DNA of 64,000 bases, taken from NCBI RefSeq assembly GCF_007990715.1, contig NZ_BJWY01000002.1, positions 1 through 64,000 on the forward strand, written 5' to 3'. Below are positions 39,150-50,042 of this stretch, piece by piece. The translations under genes and the position numbers were made by a program. This DNA comes from Nocardia seriolae NBRC 15557 (GTDB lineage Bacteria; Actinomycetota; Actinomycetes; Mycobacteriales; Mycobacteriaceae). Within the stretch, counting starts at the first letter, position 1, and each line of letters begins with the position of its first letter. The notes below the pieces were generated by a model. The model was not told the DNA's origin, made no database searches, and saw only the letters and a list, made by a program, of their open reading frames with translations.

Positions 39150-39692
39150 ATGTCGCGTCCCCGTCCGCTGCCACTCGATCCGATCGAGGAGGCGCATCGT
39201 CAGTGGACGGACCACGGCTGGGGTGAGGTGGCCGACGGAATGGCGGCGGTGACGTCCCTCGTGCGGGCCCAGCAGATCGTGATGGCGCGCGTCGACGAAG
39301 CTTTGCGACCGTCCGGCTTGACCTTTTCCCGATACGAGCTACTCATGCTGCTGAGTTTCAGCAAAACCGGCGCGCTGCCCATGGCGGTGGCCAGCGCGCG
39401 GCTCCAGGTGCACCCCACCTCGGTCACCAATACGGTCGACCGGCTGGAGGCCGCGAACTTGGTGAAGCGTGTCCCACATCCGAGTGACCGGCGGGCGACG
39501 CTCATCGAAATCACCGATGCCGGAAGGGATCTGGTGTCCAAGGCCACCATCGAGCTGAACCGGCGCGTTTTCGCCGAGGCGGGCCTGCCGCCGGAACGAT
39601 TGCAGCTGCTGCTGCAATTGCTGTCGGAGTTCCGGCAGGCGGCCGGTGACTTCGATCCGGGTAGCTCACCCACCCGCTGGGCCGGTCAGTAA
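39150..39692 (+). CDS. MarR-family transcriptional regulator
   Basis: A 180-residue winged-helix repressor. The core runs from about residue 35: LTFSRYELLMLLSFSKTGALPM, the recognition helix region LQVHPTSVTNTVDRLEAANLV, and the wing VPHPSDRRATLIEITDAG with the conserved DxR. A longer N-terminal helix (PIEEAHRQWTDHGW) is typical of one actinobacterial subgroup. ATG at MSRPRPLPL is chosen; an ATG four codons earlier is possible. A perfect palindrome upstream suggests autoregulation. Its ligand is unknown. Confidence 0.9.
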   Translation: MSRPRPLPLDPIEEAHRQWTDHGWGEVADGMAAVTSLVRAQQIVMARVDEALRPSGLTFSRYELLMLLSFSKTGALPMAVASARLQVHPTSVTNTVDRLEAANLVKRVPHPSDRRATLIEITDAGRDLVSKATIELNRRVFAEAGLPPERLQLLLQLLSEFRQAAGDFDPGSSPTRWAGQ

Positions 39693-39768
39693 CTCTTCAG
39701 CGACCCGGCAGCCAATTTCCTGCGTCATAGTCTTGGCTTCGGCCCGCAAAAGGTTCACCATTGAGGCC

Positions 39769-40824
39769 ATGGTGCTGGTCCTCGGGGTGTCGGCGGGCGC
39801 TGCTGGCGCACGCGCCATGCTCACCCATTCCGACCAGCCTCACCTGCCCCCGATCGACCGTTGCAAGGTGCCACGCCATGCCGGTGGCGGCAGCATGGAG
39901 GAGGCGGTGTTCGAGGCCATCCGGCAGATGCGGAAATCCGCCGACAAGCGGGACGAATTCATTACCGGCATCGCCGTGACCTGCCGGTGCAATACGCACG
40001 CCGAATCGGTGCGGACCGCCGCGGGCCGAAACCGCCTGACCGTCATCGACGAGCCGGTGGCCCAGCTCAGATATCTCCGCTTCACCGGCCGCCTGCCGAC
40101 CGAGGGCTCGATTCTGCTCTACGACCTAGGCGCGTCCGGCCTGACCCTCACCCAGATCGACTGTCGAACCGATGCCGTCCTCGCCACCAAGCGCAGCACC
40201 GTCCTGGGCGGTGACGGCCACGACGCCCTGCTGCGCTGGCTGCTCACCCGCGGCGGCGTCACCCTGGACATGGCGACCACCCGTCAACAGAAGGAGGCGC
40301 TGGCCTCCGAACGCGTACTGGCCGTCTGCGACCCGATCACCGGGCAGCGCACCGTGGTCACCCGCAGTGATTTCGCCGAACTGGTCGAGGCGGGTATTCA
40401 CCACTCGGCCTCCTTCGTCCGGCACATGGTGGACGAGACCGGCGTCCGGCCCACGGGGATCGCCCTGCTGGGCGGTTGCACACGGAACAAGAGCATCCGC
40501 GACGAGCTGAAGCAGCAACTCGACATGCCGCTGATCTACGATCCAGAGCCAGAGTTCGTCTCCACCCGCGGCGCGGTCCTACTCGCCGCCGAGCGCCCGT
40601 CGGCCCGCAGCATCCGCAGCGTCCACCTGACGCCCGGCTCGGGTGCGCACGAGGCCCCCTCCACGGCACCCGTCTCCCGCCGCAAACTCGTTGCGGCAGT
40701 GGCGGTTACCGCGACACTGGGTGGCACCATCGTGGGCGCGCTGGCCATGAACCGCGACAACGGCGACCACACCGACGGCAAGCCGCCGACGGTCGAAGTG
40801 GTCGGCCCGCCGAAACACGGCTGA
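39769..40824 (+). CDS. Hsp70-like ATPase-fold protein with C-terminal membrane helix
   Basis: About 351 residues with the Hsp70/actin fold in reduced form. LYDLGASGLTL replaces the phosphate-2 DLGGGT, GGDGHDALL matches GGxxFD, and IALLGGCTRNKSI with RGAVLLAA match the adenosine loop. The N-terminal phosphate-1 motif is degenerate (LGVSAGAAGARA, without the Asp). There is no peptide-binding domain; instead a transmembrane helix (LVAAVAVTATLGGTIVGALAM) near residue 310 and a short tail. The start is ATG or the adjacent GTG (GAGG upstream). It may be a regulatory or scaffold protein rather than a chaperone; function unknown. Confidence 0.75.
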   Translation: MVLVLGVSAGAAGARAMLTHSDQPHLPPIDRCKVPRHAGGGSMEEAVFEAIRQMRKSADKRDEFITGIAVTCRCNTHAESVRTAAGRNRLTVIDEPVAQLRYLRFTGRLPTEGSILLYDLGASGLTLTQIDCRTDAVLATKRSTVLGGDGHDALLRWLLTRGGVTLDMATTRQQKEALASERVLAVCDPITGQRTVVTRSDFAELVEAGIHHSASFVRHMVDETGVRPTGIALLGGCTRNKSIRDELKQQLDMPLIYDPEPEFVSTRGAVLLAAERPSARSIRSVHLTPGSGAHEAPSTAPVSRRKLVAAVAVTATLGGTIVGALAMNRDNGDHTDGKPPTVEVVGPPKHG

Positions 40825-40897
40825 CCCAAAGCGGCCTGGAAACGGGAGAGGAGCAGCCCGGCTCAGGCGCATGACCACACCTCCCAGCCGCACCGAA

Positions 40898-40962
40898 TCA
40901 TCGAGTGGCACATTTCGGTCGGATTCGTCCGATTTTTCGCTCCGAAGTGTGCCACTCGATGA
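40898..40962. terminator. 65-base extended hairpin between convergent genes
   Basis: Arms of 21 bases (40898-40918 and 40942-40962) pair with a single mismatch. The loop begins with its own 5-bp stem capped by TTCG (40919-40932) and then a T5 run. It sits between the Hsp70-like gene and the enoyl-CoA hydratase gene and probably terminates both. Confidence 0.75.
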
Positions 40963-40971
40963 ATTGGTGGG

Positions 40972-41799
40972 TTATTTGTTGGTGAAGTTGGTGGGGCGCT
41001 TTTCGGTGAAGGCGGTCATGCCTTCTTTTTGGTCGTCGGTGGCGAAGAGGGAGTGGAAGACTCGGCGTTCGAAGCGGAGGCCCTCGGTGAGGGTGGTTTC
41101 GAAGGCGCGGTCCACCGCTTCCTTGGCGATCATCACGGACGGTAGGGACATGGAGGCGATGGTTTCGGCTACCTCCATGGCGGTGGGGAGCAGGTCGGCG
41201 GCGGGGACGATGCGGGAGACCAGGCCGGCGCGTTCGGCTGCCTCGGCGTCCATGTTGCGGCCGGTGAGGATTAGATCCATGGCCTTGGCCTTGCCGACGG
41301 CGCGGGTGAGGCGCTGAGAGCCGCCCATGCCGGGGATGACTCCCAGTTTGATTTCGGGCTGGCCGAACTTGGCGGTGTCGGCGGCGAGGAGGATGTCGCA
41401 CATCATGGCGAGTTCGCAGCCGCCGCCGAGGGCGTAGCCGGCGACCGCGGCGATGATGGGCTTACGGAAGGCGACGAGGCGGTCCCAACCGGCGAAGTGG
41501 TCGGTGAGGAACATGTCCATGTAGGACTTGGACTGCATTTCCTTGATGTCCGCGCCGGCGGCGAAGGCTCGGTCGGAGCCGGTCAGTACGACCGCGCCGA
41601 TCTCGTCGTCGTTCTCGAGCTCGTCCAGGGCGGCCGAAATGTCGGTCAGGACCTGCGAGTTCAGCGCGTTGAGGGCCTTCGGCCGGTTGAGCGTGATGAG
41701 GGCTACGCGGCCCTTGCGCTCCAGCAGAATGGTCTCGAAGTCGGGCCCACCCGTCGCCCCGCCCCCGCCCCCAACGGAATCGCTGCGCGATGCAGTCAC
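40972..41799 (-). CDS. enoyl-CoA hydratase (crotonase family)
   Basis: This enzyme hydrates a 2-enoyl-CoA, here probably methacrylyl-CoA in valine breakdown. The 275 residues carry [10 protein letters not shown], the oxyanion-hole [11 protein letters not shown] and [11 protein letters not shown], the catalytic-Glu region [13 protein letters not shown], and a C-terminal [15 protein letters not shown] glycine-rich N-terminal stretch precedes the domain. The GTG overlaps the mmsB stop (GTGA). It is the last gene of the operon, followed by the extended hairpin. Confidence 0.94.
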   Translation of the reverse strand: MTASRSDSVGGGGGATGGPDFETILLERKGRVALITLNRPKALNALNSQVLTDISAALDELENDDEIGAVVLTGSDRAFAAGADIKEMQSKSYMDMFLTDHFAGWDRLVAFRKPIIAAVAGYALGGGCELAMMCDILLAADTAKFGQPEIKLGVIPGMGGSQRLTRAVGKAKAMDLILTGRNMDAEAAERAGLVSRIVPAADLLPTAMEVAETIASMSLPSVMIAKEAVDRAFETTLTEGLRFERRVFHSLFATDDQKEGMTAFTEKRPTNFTNK

Positions 41800-42701
41800 T
41801 TTTGTTCCTCTCCAGATCGCTTGCGAATATCGGTGACGATAGCGGAGAAGTCCTTGCCCGCTTCGTCCTGGTTGAAGCGGCTGTAGATCTCCGCCGCCAG
41901 CAGACCGATCTGTCCGTCGACGCCATTGCCGCGCAGTGCGCTGGCCGCGAGACCGAGGTCCTTGGCCATGAGGGCGGTGGCGAAGCCGGGCTTGTAGTCA
42001 TTGTTGGCCGGGCTGGCCGGAACCGGGCCGGGGACAGGGCAGTACGAGGTCAGCGCCCACGACTGGCCCGAGGCGGTGGAGACCACGTCGAAGAACTTGT
42101 CGTGGGTCAGGCCCAGCTTCTCGCCCAGCACAATGGCTTCCGAGAGGCCGATCATGGAGATGCCCAGCAGCATGTTGTTGCAGATCTTGGCGGCCTGGCC
42201 GACGCCCGCGCCGCCGCAGTGCACGACCTTGCCGCCCATGACCTCCAGCAGGGGCAGGGCCGCGGCGAAGTCGGCGTCCGCGCCGCCGACCATGAAGGTG
42301 AGGGTGCCTGCCGACGCGCCCGCGACGCCGCCGGAGACGGGGGCGTCCAGGGCCCGATGGCCCGCTGCGGCAGCGAGTTCCGCGGCCTGCTTGGCGTCGG
42401 CGACGTCGATGGTGGAGCAGTCGACGAACAGGGTGCCGGGCTTGGCGGCGGAGAGGATCTCGCCGTAGAGGTCGAGCACGATGCGGCCGTTGGGCAGCAT
42501 GGTGATGACGATGTCGGAGGCCGAAACCGCTTCCGCGGCAGCGGCGACCACGGTCGCGCCGTCTCGGCGGGCCTGTTCCTGCGCGGCGGGGACGGGGTCG
42601 AAGGCGAGGACGTCGTATCCGGCCTTGACGAGGTTGGCGGCCATCGGGCCGCCCATGTGGCCGAGCCCGAGGAACCCGACCTTGGTGTTGTTGCTCATCA
42701 T
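41796..42701 (-). CDS. mmsB: 3-hydroxyisobutyrate dehydrogenase (MmsB)
   Basis: The enzyme oxidises 3-hydroxyisobutyrate to methylmalonate semialdehyde with NAD. The 301 residues show [15 protein letters not shown] (NAD site and family signature), [16 protein letters not shown], and the catalytic Lys in [12 protein letters not shown]. Two adjacent ATGs overlap the upstream stop; AAGGA spacing favours the second (42698). It works between the HIBYL-CoA hydrolase upstream and MmsA. Confidence 0.96.
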   Translation of the reverse strand: MMSNNTKVGFLGLGHMGGPMAANLVKAGYDVLAFDPVPAAQEQARRDGATVVAAAAEAVSASDIVITMLPNGRIVLDLYGEILSAAKPGTLFVDCSTIDVADAKQAAELAAAAGHRALDAPVSGGVAGASAGTLTFMVGGADADFAAALPLLEVMGGKVVHCGGAGVGQAAKICNNMLLGISMIGLSEAIVLGEKLGLTHDKFFDVVSTASGQSWALTSYCPVPGPVPASPANNDYKPGFATALMAKDLGLAASALRGNGVDGQIGLLAAEIYSRFNQDEAGKDFSAIVTDIRKRSGEEQK

Positions 42702-43795
42702 TCGTCCTTAGGAGCGGCCAGACCCAATTCGCGATCGCCGAGTGCGCCGAAGTAGGCGTCCACGTCGGCGTCGGTGACGTCGGCCAGGGTGGCGGGCGAC
42801 CAGTGCGGGTCGCGGTCCTTGTCGATGACCTGGGCGCGAATGCCTTCCACCAGGTCGTGGGTGTTCAGGGAGGCGGCGGAGACCCGGTATTCCTGGTTCA
42901 GCGCCGTTTCCAGGCTGTCTGCCTGCCGGGCGCTGCGCAGCGAGCGCAGTGTGACCTTCAGTGCCACCGGCGATTTCGACAGCACGTCGGCGGCGGCCTT
43001 GGCGGCCTCGGCGCGGCCGTCGAGTTCGAGGCGGTGCACGATCTCCTCGACGGTGTCGGCGCTGTAGCAGGAGTCGATCCAGTCCTGCTGTGCCACGAAC
43101 TCCGAAACCGGCGCGGGCTGTGCGAATTTCGCGATGGCCACGTCGATCTCGTTGTCGTGCAGGGCCTCCAGCAGCGACGGCAGGTGCTCGGACGGCACGA
43201 AGTGGTCGGCGAATCCGGCCGCGATGGCGTCACCGGCGGACATGCGCGCGGTGGTGAGCGCGACGTGGGTGCCGATCTCGCCGGGCGCGTGCGCCAGCAG
43301 CCAGGTGCCGCCCACGTCGGGGATGAAGCCGATGCCGGTCTCGGGCATGCCGACCATGGAGCGCTCGGTCACGATGCGGTGCGAGGCATGGCCGGACAGG
43401 CCGACGCCGCCGCCCATGACGATGCCGTCCATGACCGCGACGTAGGGCTTCGGGTAGCGCTTGATGTACGCGTTGAGGATGTACTCGTCGCGCCAGAACT
43501 TGCCGCTGGGCGAGTCCGCCGAAACCTCGGGCGAATCGCCCTGCGCGACAGCGTGCTTGGCGTCGTTGTGGATGGCGACGATGTCGCCGCCCGCGCACAG
43601 CCCGCGTTCGCCCGCGCCGGTGAGCACCACGGCGCGCACCTCGTCGTCATCCGCCCAGGCCCGCAGCGCGTCCAGGATGGTCAGCGCCATCGGGTGGTTG
43701 AGCGCGTTGATGGCGCGGGGCCGGTTGAGCGTGATCAGACCGAGGCCGTCGCGCTTCTCGATCAACACCTCGGCGTCGTTCACCGTCTCGCTCAT
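42698..43795 (-). CDS. 3-hydroxyisobutyryl-CoA hydrolase (enoyl-CoA hydratase/isomerase family)
   Basis: A 365-residue crotonase-fold enzyme of the HIBYL-CoA hydrolase type. It is longer than hydratases and has RGLCAGGDIVAIH, GIVMGGGVGLSGHASHRI, PETGIGFIPDVGGTWLL and a C-terminal helical extension ending RDPHWSPATLADVTD. It frees 3-hydroxyisobutyrate from CoA, the step before MmsB. The ATG overlaps the acyl-CoA dehydrogenase stop (ATGA) and has GTAGGAG upstream. The operon context makes the specific assignment stronger than sequence alone. Confidence 0.93.
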   Translation of the reverse strand: MSETVNDAEVLIEKRDGLGLITLNRPRAINALNHPMALTILDALRAWADDDEVRAVVLTGAGERGLCAGGDIVAIHNDAKHAVAQGDSPEVSADSPSGKFWRDEYILNAYIKRYPKPYVAVMDGIVMGGGVGLSGHASHRIVTERSMVGMPETGIGFIPDVGGTWLLAHAPGEIGTHVALTTARMSAGDAIAAGFADHFVPSEHLPSLLEALHDNEIDVAIAKFAQPAPVSEFVAQQDWIDSCYSADTVEEIVHRLELDGRAEAAKAAADVLSKSPVALKVTLRSLRSARQADSLETALNQEYRVSAASLNTHDLVEGIRAQVIDKDRDPHWSPATLADVTDADVDAYFGALGDRELGLAAPKDE

Positions 43796-44931
43796 GCTGC
43801 TCCTACCACCGCGCGGGCGACGACCACCCGCATGATCTCGTTCGTGCCTTCGAGAATCTGATGCACCCGCAGGTCGCGAACGATCTTCTCGATGCCGTAT
43901 TCGGCCAGGTAACCGTAGCCACCGTGCAGTTGCAGGGCCTTGTTGGCCACCTCGAACCCGGCGTCGGTGGCGAACCGCTTGGCCATCGCGCACAGCTCCA
44001 CCTTGTCGGGGGCGTCGGCGTCCAGGGCGGCGGCGGCCCGCCACAGCAGGGTGCGGGCGGCCTCCAGGGAGGTGCGCATGTCGGCGAGTTCGAACTGGAG
44101 CGCGGTGTTGTCCAGCAGCCGGGAGCCGAACGCCTTGCGCTGGGCCATGTAGGCGACCGTCCGGTCGAGCGCGGCCTGCGCGCCGCCCATGGAGCAGGCG
44201 GCGATGTTCAGCCGCCCGCCGTTGAGGCCGTTCATGGCGATGCGGAAGCCGTTGCCCTCCGCGCCCAGCAGGTTGGCGGCGGGCACCCGGGCCTGGTCGA
44301 GAATGACCTGCCGGGTGGGCTGGGCGTTCCAGCCCATCTTGCGCTCATTGGCCCCGAAGGACAGCCCCGGCGTGTCGGCCGGGACGATGAACGCCGAGAT
44401 CCCGCGCGCCCCTTCGGTTCCGGTGCGGGCCATGATCACGTAGACATCGCTGCTGCCCGCGCCGGAGATGAATTGCTTGACGCCGGTGAGCAGGTAGTCG
44501 TCGCCGTCGCGAACGGCCTTGGTGCTCAAGGCCGCCGCGTCGGAGCCCACACCCGGCTCGGTCAGCGCGTAGGAGGCCAGCAGGTCCATGGACGTCAGCC
44601 CCGGCAGCCACCGATTGCGTTGCGTCTCATCGCCGTAGGTGTCGATCATCCACGTCGCCATATTGTGGATGGAGATGTAGGCCGCCACGGCCGGGCAGCC
44701 GGTGGCCAGCTGCTCGAAGATGCGCACGGCGTCGAGCCGCCGCAGCTGCGAGCCGCCCACGTCCTCGCGCACGTAGATGCCGCCCAGGCCGAGCGAGCCC
44801 GCCTTGCGCAGCACATCCACCGGGAAGTGCTTGCGCTCATCCCATTCCAGGGCGTTGGGCGCGAGCAGCTCGTCGGCGAAGGAGCGGGCGGTCTCGACGA
44901 TCGCCTTCTCGTCCTCGTCCAGTACGAACAT
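43792..44931 (-). CDS. acyl-CoA dehydrogenase, probably isobutyryl-CoA dehydrogenase
   Basis: A 379-residue FAD enzyme that introduces the alpha-beta double bond in isobutyryl-CoA. Motifs: YALTEPGVGSDAAAL (FAD/substrate), the signature QLHGGYGYLAEYGIEKIVRDLRV, and the catalytic base Glu in ILEGTNEIMR. It starts two bases after mmsA and overlaps the next gene. Substrate is inferred from the valine operon. Confidence 0.94.
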   Translation of the reverse strand: MFVLDEDEKAIVETARSFADELLAPNALEWDERKHFPVDVLRKAGSLGLGGIYVREDVGGSQLRRLDAVRIFEQLATGCPAVAAYISIHNMATWMIDTYGDETQRNRWLPGLTSMDLLASYALTEPGVGSDAAALSTKAVRDGDDYLLTGVKQFISGAGSSDVYVIMARTGTEGARGISAFIVPADTPGLSFGANERKMGWNAQPTRQVILDQARVPAANLLGAEGNGFRIAMNGLNGGRLNIAACSMGGAQAALDRTVAYMAQRKAFGSRLLDNTALQFELADMRTSLEAARTLLWRAAAALDADAPDKVELCAMAKRFATDAGFEVANKALQLHGGYGYLAEYGIEKIVRDLRVHQILEGTNEIMRVVVARAVVGAA

Positions 44932-44933
44932 CG

Positions 44934-46466
<1,533 letters not shown>

Positions 46467-46551
46467 GCCTGGCCCTTCCACGACTTTTACAGCCTGTCTC
46501 GATGCTTGCGAAGCTTGCGCGCAGATTGCGCGGTCTGTGGCGACCCTATAG

Positions 46552-46563
46552 TTGGACATCCAA
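46552..46563. promoter_or_regulatory. palindrome in the mmsA-icmF divergent promoter
   Basis: TTGGA-CA-TCCAA is a perfect inverted repeat midway between two divergent starts. A GATAAT -10-like element (46577-46582) lies between it and icmF. It is a candidate operator for co-regulating both valine-pathway units; the regulator is not in the window as far as can be seen. Confidence 0.4.
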
Positions 46564-46618
46564 GTATTGGCTGTGGGATAATTCACAGCACCTACAGGCT
46601 TTCCGTGTGGAGGCACGC

Positions 46619-49600
46619 ATGCCCGAGTTGCATGTCCCGGTTCATCCAGTGCGGTTCGTTACCGCCGCTGCGTTGTTCGATGGCCATGACGCGGCCATCA
46701 ACATCATGCGCAGAATCCTTCAGGCCCAGGGGGCCGAGGTGATTCATCTCGGACATAACCGGGCCGTGCGGGAGGTCGTGGACGCGGCGGTCACCGAGGA
46801 CGTGCAGGGGGTCGCGGTCAGCTCGTATCAGGGCGGGCACATCGAGTACTTCGAGTACTTGGCGCAGGCCCTGAAGGAGGCCGGCGCCGAGCACGTGAAG
46901 ATCTTCGGCGGGGGCGGCGGGGTGATCATTCCCGAGGAGATCGCGCGGCTGGCGGAGTCGGGGGTGACCATCTTCTCGCCCGAGGACGGGCAGCGGCTCG
47001 GGCTGCCGGGGATGATCAATCGGCTGATTTCGGCTTGCGACGTGGATCTTTCGCAGTCGCCCGCGCCGGTGGAGGCGGTACTGAGCGGGGATCGGGCGGC
47101 GCTGGCGCGGACGCTCACCTGCTTGCAGCAGGGAACGCTGCCGGTCGAGGATCTGATGGTGCTGACAACCGCGGCGGCCACTCGGCGCGTGCCGGTGCTG
47201 GGTATCACCGGCACCGGCGGCTCCGGAAAGTCTTCTCTCACAGACGAACTCATTCGACGGCTGCGCACCGATCAGCAGGACAAGCTGCGGGTGGCGGTGC
47301 TGGCGGTGGATCCGACGCGGCGGCGCGGCGGCGGCGCGCTGCTGGGCGACCGGATCCGGATGAACGCCCTCGACGGCGAGCGGGTGTACTTCCGGTCGCT
47401 GGCCACGCGCGGCGAGCGCGAGTTGCCGCACGGCATCGACGACATGGTGATCGCCTGCAAGGCAGCGGGATTCGATCTGGTGATCCTGGAGACTCCCGGC
47501 ATCGGGCAGGGCGACGCGGCCATTGCCGAGCACGTGGACGTCTCGCTGTATGTGATGACGCCCGAGTTCGGTGCCGCGTCCCAGCTCGAGAAGATCGACA
47601 TGCTGGATTACGCGGATGTCGTGGCCATCAACAAGTTCGAGCGGCGCGGGGCCGAAGACGCGCTGCGGGACGTGTCACGGCAGTTGGTGCGCAATCGCGA
47701 GGACTTCCATGCCATGCCGGAGGACATGCCGGTGTTCGGCACCAGCGCGGCCACTTTCAATGACGACGGGGTGACGGCGCTCTACCAGCATCTGAGCGGA
47801 TTGCTCGGCGAGCAGGGGCTGCCGTTGCAGGAGGGCGTCCTGCCGCGGGTGAGCACTCGCGCCTCGACCCGCTTCGCGCAGATCATTCCGCCCGCTAGGG
47901 TGCGCTATCTGGCCGAAATAGCGGAGACCGTGCAGGATTACCACGCGCAGACAGCGCGGCAGATCGAGGCCGCCCAACGGGTGCAGCGCCTGGAACTGAT
48001 CGTCGCGGAACTGCCCGATGACGAGCCGGTCGGGACGCTGCTCGAGCGGGCGAGGAAGGCGCTGTCACCGGAGAATGCCGCGCTGCTGGCGGAGTGGCCC
48101 GCGATCGCGGAGTCGTATCGGGGGCAAGAGCAGGTGGTGCGGGTCCGTGATCGGGAGCTGCGGACCGCATTGCGGCGGGAGACGTTGTCCGGCAGTTCGA
48201 TTCCACGGGTGGCGCTCCCCCGATTCACCGATCACGGTGAGCTGCTGCGGTTCCTGCGGTCGGAGAATCTGCCTGGTCGGTTCCCATTCACCGCCGGGGT
48301 GTTTCCGTTCAAGCGGGACAATGAGGATCCGGCACGCATGTTCGCCGGTGAGGGTGATGCGTTCCGGACCAACCGCCGGTTCAAGGTGCTGTCCGAACAT
48401 GCTGAGGCCAAACGGCTTTCGACGGCCTTCGACTCGGTGACGCTCTACGGGCACGACCCGGCGGAGCGGCCCGACATCTACGGCAAGGTGGGGACCTCCG
48501 GGGTTTCCATTGCCACGCTGGACGATATGAAGGCGCTCTACGACGGGTTCGATCTGGACGCGCCGAGCACCTCGGTGTCGATGACCATCAACGGTCCCGC
48601 TCCGACCATTCTCGCCTACTACCTCAATGCCGCCATTGATCAAGCGACGGTGGAGTTTTCGGCCGAGCAAGGTCGCGAGCCGACCCCGGAGGAGGCGGCG
48701 GAGCTGCGCGCCCGCACCCTCGCCACCGTGCAGGCCGACATTCTCAAGGAGGACCAAGGGCAGAACACCTGCATCTTTTCCACCGAGTTCAGCCTGCGCA
48801 TGATGGCCGACATCCAGGAATGGTTCGTGCGCAACAGCGTTCGCAACTTCTACTCGGTATCCATCTCCGGCTATCACATCGCCGAGGCCGGGGCGAACCC
48901 GATCAGCCAGCTGGCATTCACGCTGGCCAACGGCTTCACCTACGTGGAGGCGTATCTGGCGCGCGGGATGCACATCGACGACTTCGCGCCCAACCTGTCG
49001 TTCTTCTTCTCCAATGGCATGGATGCCGAATATTCGGTGATCGGCCGCGTGGCCCGGCGTATCTGGGCAATCGCCATGCGCGACAAGTACGGTGCCAATG
49101 ATCGGTCGCAGAAGCTCAAATACCACATTCAGACCTCCGGGCGCTCGCTGCACGCACAGGAGATGAGCTTCAACGACATTCGCACCACGCTGCAAGCCCT
49201 CATCGCGGTCTACGACAACTGCAACAGCCTGCACACCAATGCCTACGACGAGGCGGTCACCACGCCCACCGAGGAATCGGTGCGCCGCGCCCTGGCCATC
49301 CAGCTCATCATCAACCGCGAGTGGGGTTTGGCGATGAACGAGAATCCCTTGCAGGGCAGCTTCATCATCGACGAGCTCACCGACCTGGTGGAGGAGGCGG
49401 TGCTGCGCGAATTCGAGCGGATCAGCGAGCGCGGCGGCGTGCTGGGCGCGATGGAAACCGGCTACCAACGCGGCCGCATCCAGGACGAGTCCATGCTCTA
49501 CGAACGCCGCAAGCACGAGGGCTCACTGCCGATCATCGGCGTCAACACCTTCCGCAACCCGCACGAGGAAGAACACCGCGTCCTGGAACTGGCCCGCGGC

Positions 49601-49816
49601 ACCGAATCCGAAAAACAGTCCCAGCTGCAACGCGTCCGCGAATTCACCGACCGCCACCGCACCGAATCCCCCGCCGCCCTGGCCCGCCTGGCCGCAGCCG
49701 CCGCCAGCGACGACAACGTCTTCGAGGTCCTCATGGACGCCGCCCGAGTCTGCACCCTCCAACAGATCACCGACACCTTCTTCACCGTCGGCGGCCAGTA
49801 CCGACGGAACGTCTGA
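46619..49816 (+). CDS. icmF: fused isobutyryl-CoA mutase with G-protein chaperone (IcmF)
   Basis: A 1065-residue adenosylcobalamin enzyme interconverting isobutyryl-CoA and n-butyryl-CoA. Order: B12-binding domain (DGHDAA with axial His23; KIFGGGGG about 94-101), MeaI-type GTPase (P-loop GITGTGGSGKSSL about 195-207; INKFE about 337-341), linker, then mutase barrel from about 525. The barrel motif FPFTAGVFPFKR (about 555-566) is the IcmF form; methylmalonyl-CoA mutases have Tyr-containing sequence there. GGAGG six bases before the ATG fixes the start. It links valine catabolism to butyryl-CoA, and its cofactor may come from the PduO-type enzyme. Confidence 0.95.
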   Translation: MPELHVPVHPVRFVTAAALFDGHDAAINIMRRILQAQGAEVIHLGHNRAVREVVDAAVTEDVQGVAVSSYQGGHIEYFEYLAQALKEAGAEHVKIFGGGGGVIIPEEIARLAESGVTIFSPEDGQRLGLPGMINRLISACDVDLSQSPAPVEAVLSGDRAALARTLTCLQQGTLPVEDLMVLTTAAATRRVPVLGITGTGGSGKSSLTDELIRRLRTDQQDKLRVAVLAVDPTRRRGGGALLGDRIRMNALDGERVYFRSLATRGERELPHGIDDMVIACKAAGFDLVILETPGIGQGDAAIAEHVDVSLYVMTPEFGAASQLEKIDMLDYADVVAINKFERRGAEDALRDVSRQLVRNREDFHAMPEDMPVFGTSAATFNDDGVTALYQHLSGLLGEQGLPLQEGVLPRVSTRASTRFAQIIPPARVRYLAEIAETVQDYHAQTARQIEAAQRVQRLELIVAELPDDEPVGTLLERARKALSPENAALLAEWPAIAESYRGQEQVVRVRDRELRTALRRETLSGSSIPRVALPRFTDHGELLRFLRSENLPGRFPFTAGVFPFKRDNEDPARMFAGEGDAFRTNRRFKVLSEHAEAKRLSTAFDSVTLYGHDPAERPDIYGKVGTSGVSIATLDDMKALYDGFDLDAPSTSVSMTINGPAPTILAYYLNAAIDQATVEFSAEQGREPTPEEAAELRARTLATVQADILKEDQGQNTCIFSTEFSLRMMADIQEWFVRNSVRNFYSVSISGYHIAEAGANPISQLAFTLANGFTYVEAYLARGMHIDDFAPNLSFFFSNGMDAEYSVIGRVARRIWAIAMRDKYGANDRSQKLKYHIQTSGRSLHAQEMSFNDIRTTLQALIAVYDNCNSLHTNAYDEAVTTPTEESVRRALAIQLIINREWGLAMNENPLQGSFIIDELTDLVEEAVLREFERISERGGVLGAMETGYQRGRIQDESMLYERRKHEGSLPIIGVNTFRNPHEEEHRVLELARGTESEKQSQLQRVREFTDRHRTESPAALARLAAAAASDDNVFEVLMDAARVCTLQQITDTFFTVGGQYRRNV

Positions 49817-49829
49817 GCAACCGACATGG

Positions 49830-50039
49830 ATGCAGGTATGGGCGGCGGAAGTTCGATATTCTCAGCCCGCAGCATGGCTACTCGCCGCTATCTGGCGACA
49901 TCGACACACGGTCGGTCCGTATGACGCCGCATATCCGGCCCTGGCTCTCAGCTACGATGCGCCACTGGTGACCCTTGATCTCCGGTTGGCAAAGGCTGCT
50001 GAAGCGCTCGGCGCCCGCGTCATCGTTCCCTCGACCTGA
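49830..50039 (+). pseudogene. C-terminal remnant of a VapC-type PIN-domain toxin
   Basis: Only the end of a PIN domain is recognisable: VGPYDAAYPALALSYDAPLVTLDLRLAKAA followed by GARVIVPS. It resembles the C-terminal half of VapC RNases, including the acidic residues of YDAAY and TLD. The N-terminal half with the first catalytic Asp is missing, and no vapB antitoxin lies upstream. It directly abuts the amidohydrolase fragment. Confidence 0.65.
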
Positions 50040-50042
50040 CCG

